The position numbers and the translations under genes were made by a program. Of a DNA stretch of 14,500 nucleotides, positions 8,058-14,500 are shown piece by piece. The first letter of the stretch is position 1, and each line of letters starts with the position of its first letter. Source of the stretch: Glandiceps talaboti. Its lineage: Eukaryota > Hemichordata > Enteropneusta > Spengelidae. The stretch spans positions 26,820,595-26,835,094 of the forward strand of contig NC_135549.1 of NCBI RefSeq assembly GCF_964340395.1, given 5' to 3'. The notes below the pieces were generated by a model. The model had not been told where the DNA came from. It did no database searches and worked only from the letters and a program-made list of their open reading frames with translations.

Positions 8058-11000
8058 GCCAATTAAAACAGCTACAGGGATACTAAGGGGCACAATGCAA
8101 CAACCATAGTGCACACAATATACAACACAACAACCATCCTCATCACTAGACTGAAACACAATACAGACCGTTGACCCCTCAGTGAAAGTCACAGCTCGTA
8201 ACCACCGTTTGCCATTTAAAACAGCTACAGGGATACTATGAGGTACAATGCAATATCCATAGTGCACACAATATACAACACAACAACCATCCTCATCACT
8301 AGACTGAAACACAGTACCGACCGTTGACCCCCTCAGTGAAAGTCACAGCTAGTAACCACCGTTTGCCATTTAAAACAGCTACAGGGATACAATGAGGTAC
8401 AATGCAACAGCCATAGTGCACACAATATACAGCACAACAACCATCCTCATCACTAGACTGAAACACAGTACCGACCGTTGACCCCTCAGTGAAAGTCACA
8501 GCTAGTAATCACCGTTTGCCATTTAAAACAGCTACAGGGATACTATGAGGTACAATGCAATATCCATAGTGCACACAATATACAACACAACAACCATCCT
8601 CATCACTAGACTGAAACACAGTACCGACCGTTGACCCCTCAGTGAAAGTCACAGCTCGTAACCACCGTTTGCCATTTAAAACAGCTACAGGGATACTATG
8701 AGGTACAATGCAACAACCATAATGCACACAATATACAGCACAACAACCATCCTCATCACTAGACTGAAACACAGTACCGACCGTTGACCCCTCAGTGAAA
8801 GTCACAGCTAGTAACCACCGTTTGCCATTTAAAACAGCTACAGGGATACTATGAGGTACAATGCAACAACCATAATGCACACAATATACAACACAACAAC
8901 CATCCTCATCACTAGACTGAAACACAGTACCGACCGTTGACCCCTCAGTGAAAGTCACAGCTAGTAACCACCGTTTGCTATTTAAAACAGCTACAGGGAT
9001 ACTATGAGGTACAATGGAACAGCCATAGTGCACACAATATACAGCACAACAACCATCCTCATCACTAGACTGAAACACAGTACCGACCGTTGACCCCTCA
9101 GTGAAAGTCACAGCTAGTAACCACCGTTTGCCATTTAAAACAGCTACAGGGATACTATGAGGTACAATGGAACAGCCATAGTGCACACAATATACAGCAC
9201 AACAACCATCCTCATCACTAGACTGAAACACAGTACCGACCGTTGACCCCTCAGTGAAAGTCACAGCTAGTAACCACCGTTTGCCATTTAAAACAGCTAC
9301 AGGGATACTATGAGGTACAATGGAACAGCCATAGTGCACACAATATACAACACAACAACCATCCTCATCACTAGACTGAAACACAGTACCGACCGTTAAC
9401 CCCTCAGTGAAAGTCACAGCTAGTAACCACCGTTTGCCATTTAAAACAGCTACAGGGATACTATGAGGTACAATGCAACAACCATAGTGCACACAATATA
9501 CAGCACAACAACCATCCTCATCACTAGACTGAAACACAGTACCGACCGTTGACCCCTCAGTGAAAGTCACAGCTAGTAACCACCGTTTGCCATTTAAAAC
9601 AGCTACAGGGATACTATGAGGTACAATGCAACAACCATAATGCACACAATATACAGCACAACAACCATCCTCATCACTAGACTGAAACACAGTACCGACC
9701 GTTGACCCCTCAGTGAAAGTCACAGCTAGTAACCACCGTTTGCCATTTAAAACAGCTACAGGGATACTATGAGGTACAATGCAACAACCATAGTGCACAC
9801 AATATACAGCACAACAACCATCCTCATCACTAGACTGAAACACAGTACCGACCGTTGACCCCTCAGTGAAAGTCACAGCTAGTAACCACCGTTTGCCATT
9901 TAAAACAGCTACAGGGATACTATGAGGTACAATGCAACAACCATAATGCACACAATATACAGCACAACAACCATCCTCATCACTAGACTGAAACACAGTA
10001 CCGACCGTTGACCCCTCAGTGAAAGTCACAGCTAGTAACCACCGTTTGCTATTTAAAACAGCTACAGGGATACTATGAGGTACAATGGAACAGCCATAGT
10101 GCACACAACATACAGCACAACAACCATCCTCATCACTAGACTGAAACACAGTACCGACCGTTGACCACTCAGTGAAAGTCACAGCTAGTAACCACCGTTT
10201 GCCATTTAAAACAGCTACAGGGATACTATGAGGTACAATGGAACAGCCATAGTGCACACAATATACAGCACAACAACCATCCTCATCACTAGACTGAAAC
10301 ACAGTACCGACCGTTGACCCCTCAGTGAAAGTCACAGCTAGTAACCATCGTTTGCCATTTAAAACAGCTACAGGGATACTATGAGGTACAATGCAACAAC
10401 CATAGTGCACACAATATACAGCACAACAACCATCCTCATCACTAGACTGAAACACAGTACCGACCGTTGACCCCTCAGTGAAAGTCACAGCTAGTAACCA
10501 CCGTTTGCCATTTAAAACAGCTACAGGGATACTATGAGGTACAATGGAACAGCCATAGTGCACACAATATACAACACAACAACCATCCTCATCACTAGAC
10601 TGAAACACAGTACCGACCGTTGACCCCTCAGTGAAAGTCACAGCTAGTAACCACCGTTTGCCATTTAAAACAGCTACAGGGATACTATGAGGTACAATGC
10701 AACAACCCATAATGCACACAATATACAACACAACAACCATCCTCATCACTAGACTGAAACACAGTACCGACCGTTGACCCCTCAGTGAAAGTCACAGCTA
10801 GTAACCACCGTTTGCCATTTAAAACAGCTACAGGGATACTATGAGGTACAATGGAACAGCCATAGTGCACACAATATACAACACAACAACCATCCTCATC
10901 ACTAGACTGAAACACAGTACCGACCGTTGACCCCTCAGTGAAAGTCACAGCTAGTAACCACCGTTTGCCATTTAAAACAGCTACAGGGATACTATGAGGT

Positions 11001-12411
11001 ACAATGCAACAACCATAGTGCACACAATATACAGCACAACAACCATCCTCATCACTAGACTGAAACACAGTACCGACCGTTGACCCCTCAGTGAAAGTCA
11101 CAGCTAGTAACCACCGTTTGCCATTTAAAACAGCTACAGGGATACTATGAGGTACAATGGAACAGCCATAGTGCACACAATATACAGCACAACAACCATC
11201 CTCATCACTAGACTGAAACACAGTACCGACCGTTGACCCCTCAGTGAAAGTCACAGCTAGTAACCACCGTTTGCCATTTAAAACAGCTACAGGGATACTA
11301 TGAGGTACAATGGAACAGCCATAGTGCACACAATATACAGCACAACAACCATCCTCATCACTAGACTGAAACACAGTACCGACCGTTGACCCCTCAGTGA
11401 AAGTCACAGCTAGTAACCACCGTTTGCCATTTAAAACAGCTACAGGGATACTATGAGGTACAATGCAACAACCATAGTGCACACAATATACAGCACAACA
11501 ACCATCCTCATCACTAGACTGAAACACAGTACCGACCGTTGACCCCTCAGTGAAAGTCACAGCTAGTAACCACCGTTTGCCATTTAAAACAGCTACAGGG
11601 ATACTATGAGGTACAATGCAACAACCATAATGCACACAATATACAGCACAACAACCATCCTCATCACTAGACTGAAACACAGTACCGACCGTTGACCCCT
11701 CAGTGAAAGTCACAGCTAGTAACCACCGTTTGCCATTTAAAACAGCTACAGGGATACTATGAGGTACAATGCAACAACCATAATGCACACAATATACAAC
11801 ACAACAACCATCCTCATCACTAGACTGAAACACAGTACCGACCGTTGACCCCTCAGTGAAAGTCACAGCTAGTAACCACCGTTTGCCATTTAAAACAGCT
11901 ACAGGGATACTATGAGGTACAATGGAACAGCCATAGTGCACACAATATACAACACAACAACCATCCTCATCACTAGACTGAAACACAGTACCGACCGTTG
12001 ACCCCTCAGTGAAAGTCACAGCTAGTAACCACCGTTTGCCATTTAAAACAGCTACAGGGATACTATGAGGTACAATGCAACAACCATAGTGCACACAATA
12101 TACAGCACAACAACCATCCTCATCACTAGACTGAAACACAGTACCGACCGTTGACCCCTCAGTGAAAGTCACAGCTAGTAACCACCGTTTGCCATTTAAA
12201 ACAGCTACAGGGATACTATGAGGTACAATGGAACAGCCATAGTGCACACAATATACAGCACAACAACCATCCTCATCACTAGACTGAAACACAGTACCGA
12301 CCGTTGACCCCTCAGTGAAAGTCACAGCTAGTAACCACCGTTTGCCATTTTAAACAGCTACAGGGATACAATGAGGTACAATGGAACAACCATAGTGCAC
12401 ACAATACAACC
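8058..12411. repeat. 153-bp satellite array (about 28.5 copies)
   Basis: Counting from the GCCATTTAAAACAGCTACAG start, units begin at 8058, 8211, 8365, 8518 and then every 153 bp, apart from single-base C insertions at 8328-8332 and 10706-10708. Interior copies are about 97-99% identical. The outermost copies (the first four and the last partial one) carry private changes. Two main subtypes differ at linked sites: GCAACAACCATA and GGAACAGCCATA, plus an AATGC/AGTGC site and an ACAGCAC/ACAACAC site. Since 153 is divisible by three, one minus-strand frame (a 51-residue repeat with RWLLAVTFTEGSTVGTVFQ and SSDEDG) stays open over 8509-10749 and 10685-12325. It is broken by two C insertions, a TGG-to-TGA change near 8510 and a TAA in the last copy. 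Bivalve genomes are known to carry satellites and Helitron-linked core repeats of similar size (about 150-170 bp); no Helitron ends were identified here. Confidence 0.95.
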
Positions 12412-12730
12412 AAACAACAGAACAAAGTCACATACATTATATTCCTAATGAGTGTTTTGTTTCTGAGACACTGGGATACACTTTTTCAGTTTTTTCCCTT
12501 AACAATATTCATATTAAACGCACTTTGTAACTTTTCGCCTGGGACGTTATAGTAATTGTTGGACCATGTAAATAAATAGTATTAACAGTATACAGACCAT
12601 TGACCTATCTATGTAGGTCATGCAACAAAAATGGCTACAAAGATGTCCTTCGTATGACCTCGTGATGTAGTTTTATAATAATATCACGATATAGATGACC
12701 TTGCCACAGCACACATCAAGTCCTTCTGCA
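12412..12730. repeat. Satellite flank with a probable decayed repeat copy
   Basis: From 12585 to about 12650 the sequence (CAGTATACAGACCATTGACC, later GGTCATGCAAC and ATGGCTACAAAGAT) follows the order of the 153-bp unit (ACAGTACCGACCGTTGACCC, AAGTCACAGC, ACAGCTACAGGGAT) with many changes and a deletion. I read it as an old copy outside the homogenised array. A small inverted repeat, CGTGAT with ATCACG, lies near 12660-12690. No gene is seen. Confidence 0.3.
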
Positions 12731-12807
12731 AAAATCTGTTTTAAAAAGTGAAAAGTATAAATCTTTTGACCTATATCTTAATTCGCTCACAAACACACAT
12801 GCACACA

Positions 12808-12878
<71 letters not shown>

Positions 12879-13166
12879 GTATAACATACTGCATCTTTGA
12901 ATTTTGAATTGTCTTCTCTTATGTGTGAGGTTCACGGACAAATGTATACGAGAAAGCTGACGATGCCTGACCGACATATGGCAATATCAGATGTATATAT
13001 CAGTTGTTAATAGTTGTGTTGACATGTGAAATGATGATGCCCTTCTGTCCTGTGTATGTAATTCGAGTTGGAGAAACTGATACTGTGCATATGTATCGTA
13101 TATGTATTTCTTGTCGGAAAAATGAACTTTGTCACTTACAAGGATATTCCCATTGCTGCCTCCTTT
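12731..13166. repeat. Tandem duplication, left copy (436 bp)
   Basis: This copy runs from AAAATCTGTTTTAAAAAGTG to GGATATTCCCATTGCTGCCT and matches the right copy almost base for base outside the TA tract. I found only two substitutions (GACCGACA/GACTGACA and AAATGATG/AAATCATG). It holds no credible gene. Confidence 0.9.
12811..12875. repeat. (TA)n microsatellite, 65 bp
   Basis: Uninterrupted TA dinucleotides, bracketed by ACACAATG on the left and TTGTGT on the right, so the flanks are themselves inverted and the whole can extrude as a cruciform. Confidence 0.97.
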
Positions 13167-13243
13167 AAAATCTGTTTTAAAAAGTGAAAAGTATAAATCT
13201 TTTGACCTATATCTTAATTCGCTCACAAACACACATGCACACA

Positions 13244-13338
<95 letters not shown>

Positions 13339-13626
13339 GTATAACATACTGCATCTTTGAATTTTGAATTGTCTTCTCTTATGTGTGAGGTTCACGGACA
13401 AATGTATACGAGAAAGCTGACGATGCCTGACTGACATATGGCAATATCAGATGTATATATCAGTTGTTAATAGTTGTGTTGACATGTGAAATCATGATGC
13501 CCTTCTGTCCTGTGTATGTAATTCGAGTTGGAGAAACTGATACTGTGCATATGTATCGTATATGTATTTCTTGTCGGAAAAATGAACTTTGTCACTTACA
13601 AGGATATTCCCATTGCTGCCTCCTTT
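13167..13626. repeat. Tandem duplication, right copy (460 bp)
   Basis: The second copy of the unit follows the first without spacer; the breakpoint shares the short sequence CCTTTAA at both copy ends. It is 24 bp longer than the left copy, exactly the difference in TA tract length. Near identity implies a very recent duplication or an assembly artefact around the TA tract. Confidence 0.9.
13247..13335. repeat. (TA)n microsatellite, 89 bp
   Basis: Uninterrupted TA tract in the right duplicate with the same inverted ACACAA/TTGTGT borders. It is 12 TA units longer than its partner at 12811-12875. Confidence 0.97.
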
Positions 13627-14500
13627 AATGAAGTTAATGTATGCCTGACCCAGGGTTTTCACAAGGTCACATACGTCAGATGCTTGTCTGGTCTGTCAGA
13701 TCACGATTGCTTTGTCAGAGGTTCAGGTTGGCACCCTATAAATGATATAGTAAAAATAATACAGTGAATATTTCGTTTCAAAACATGACCTATCTATTGA
13801 TTACTTGGCGGGAAATGTACACACAATTATTTACATTAATCCTCCTTCATTACATTCTTCTAAAATTATTCGGTTGTGATTAAAATGAAAGATGACCACA
13901 AACAATGATTAGTCCTGTGGTGCATAATCTACGGTATCTTATACTCGGGGGCCCTTATTCTGATGACTTAGTCCGGGTTGTTTGATAGATACATGTTTTA
14001 ATGTAAACGATCATGCACGTGTGTGGAGTGATGAGATACCCCTAGTCATTGGGTACAAGTTCGATTTCATTTTAGTTGCAGCTACTGTATATTTATATCA
14101 GAAATGCTTGTCATCTACCAGTGCTAATTGTCTTAGAATAACGTAGACCAAAACACGTCATGATGTATATATAATTTACACTCCTTACGCAAAGTTAATT
14201 GCCATGTCAACATTAGACCTACTGACACCTTCATTAATTAAATTATAGACTGTGGTATTTCTATACTGAACTAGACTGGGATTTAAGAAAAATGTTAAAA
14301 AGGTAAATAAAATACAAACCAAATACTAAATATTTCGAAAATTGAAAGTGGATGCACAACTCATCGTCCACATATTTTCACTTAAATACCACTGGGTTGC
14401 AGAGAACACCTACATGTATGCAAGCTTGCTTCCAATTGAATTGACCTGTGCTGTAGTTAAGTCACACCAAGGCTATTTACTTCGAACTGCGGGAAATTTT
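13627..14500. other. AT-rich region with no recognisable gene
   Basis: Stops are frequent in all frames. A frame that runs out of the duplication to 13767 has no protein-like features. Near 14058-14068 an AGTTCGATTTC resembles a pol III B box but has no matching A box. No tandem repeats or foldbacks were found. Confidence 0.4.

Noticed and set aside
5446-12411. CRISPR array
   Set aside because: The repeats are contiguous, with no unique spacers of constant length between short repeats, and the setting is eukaryotic.
8058-12411. Helitron or pearl-type element carrying the 153-bp core repeats
   Set aside because: The unit size is suggestive, but I found no terminal TC...CTRR, no 3' hairpin and no diagnostic flanking microsatellite.
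12771-13437. Reading frames with long YIYIYI runs
   Set aside because: They are translations of the (TA)n tracts and occur on both strands. No protein is implied.
13528-13767. Plus-strand 79-codon frame leaving the duplication
   Set aside because: About 35 of its codons lie within duplicated non-coding sequence, and there are no splice or domain signals.
14058-14068. tRNA or tRNA-derived SINE from a B-box-like AGTTCGATTTC
   Set aside because: No A box at the right distance, no cloverleaf stems and no terminator-like T run.

Overview
The window looks like nuclear DNA of an invertebrate animal, plausibly a marine lophotrochozoan such as a mollusc, although the group cannot be fixed from sequence alone. 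The reasons are exon-like reading frames bounded by GT/AG splice signals, no bacterial gene packing, an AT-rich background with one CpG-rich patch, palindromic MITE-like elements, long (TA)n microsatellites and very large tandem-repeat arrays. Genes occupy only the first 2 kb or so. About 60% of the window is tandem repeat.

Layout. 1-528: the 3' end of a protein-coding gene (SAP-like helical motif, acidic Ser/Asp tail, C-terminal LRSGR motif), entering from upstream of the window. 705-802: four long C tracts, three of them exactly 33 bp apart. 865-1901: the first two exons of a second, unrecognised gene (CpG-rich exon 865-1030, coiled-coil exon 1711-1901); the reading frame continues across the predicted splice junction. 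A weak third exon is possible at 2256-2444. 2045-2162: a 118-bp palindromic element flanked by TA, like a Tc1/mariner-type MITE. 2330-2860: AT-rich decayed repeats built on GAATAT/ATATTC. 3372-3467: a second, unrelated foldback hairpin.

From 3.66 to 12.41 kb there are successive arrays: a decayed ~89-bp repeat (3660-4130), a three-copy 60-70-bp repeat (4763-4960), a 94-bp repeat with two alternating subtypes (5446-6950) that sits inside a 62-bp repeat array (5366-5445 and 6955-7920), and a ~4.35-kb satellite of 153-bp units (8058-12411, about 28.5 copies). The 153-bp array shows a seven-unit higher-order pattern in its right half. One minus-strand frame is open through most copies because 153 is a multiple of three, but the variation between copies does not look like selection on a protein.

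Beyond the satellite, 12731-13626 is a recent tandem duplication (about 436 and 460 bp) whose copies differ mainly in the length of a central (TA)n tract. The last ~870 bp hold nothing I can recognise. There is no operon-like or pathway relationship among the genes. The main content is satellite and foldback architecture next to two fragmentary gene models.
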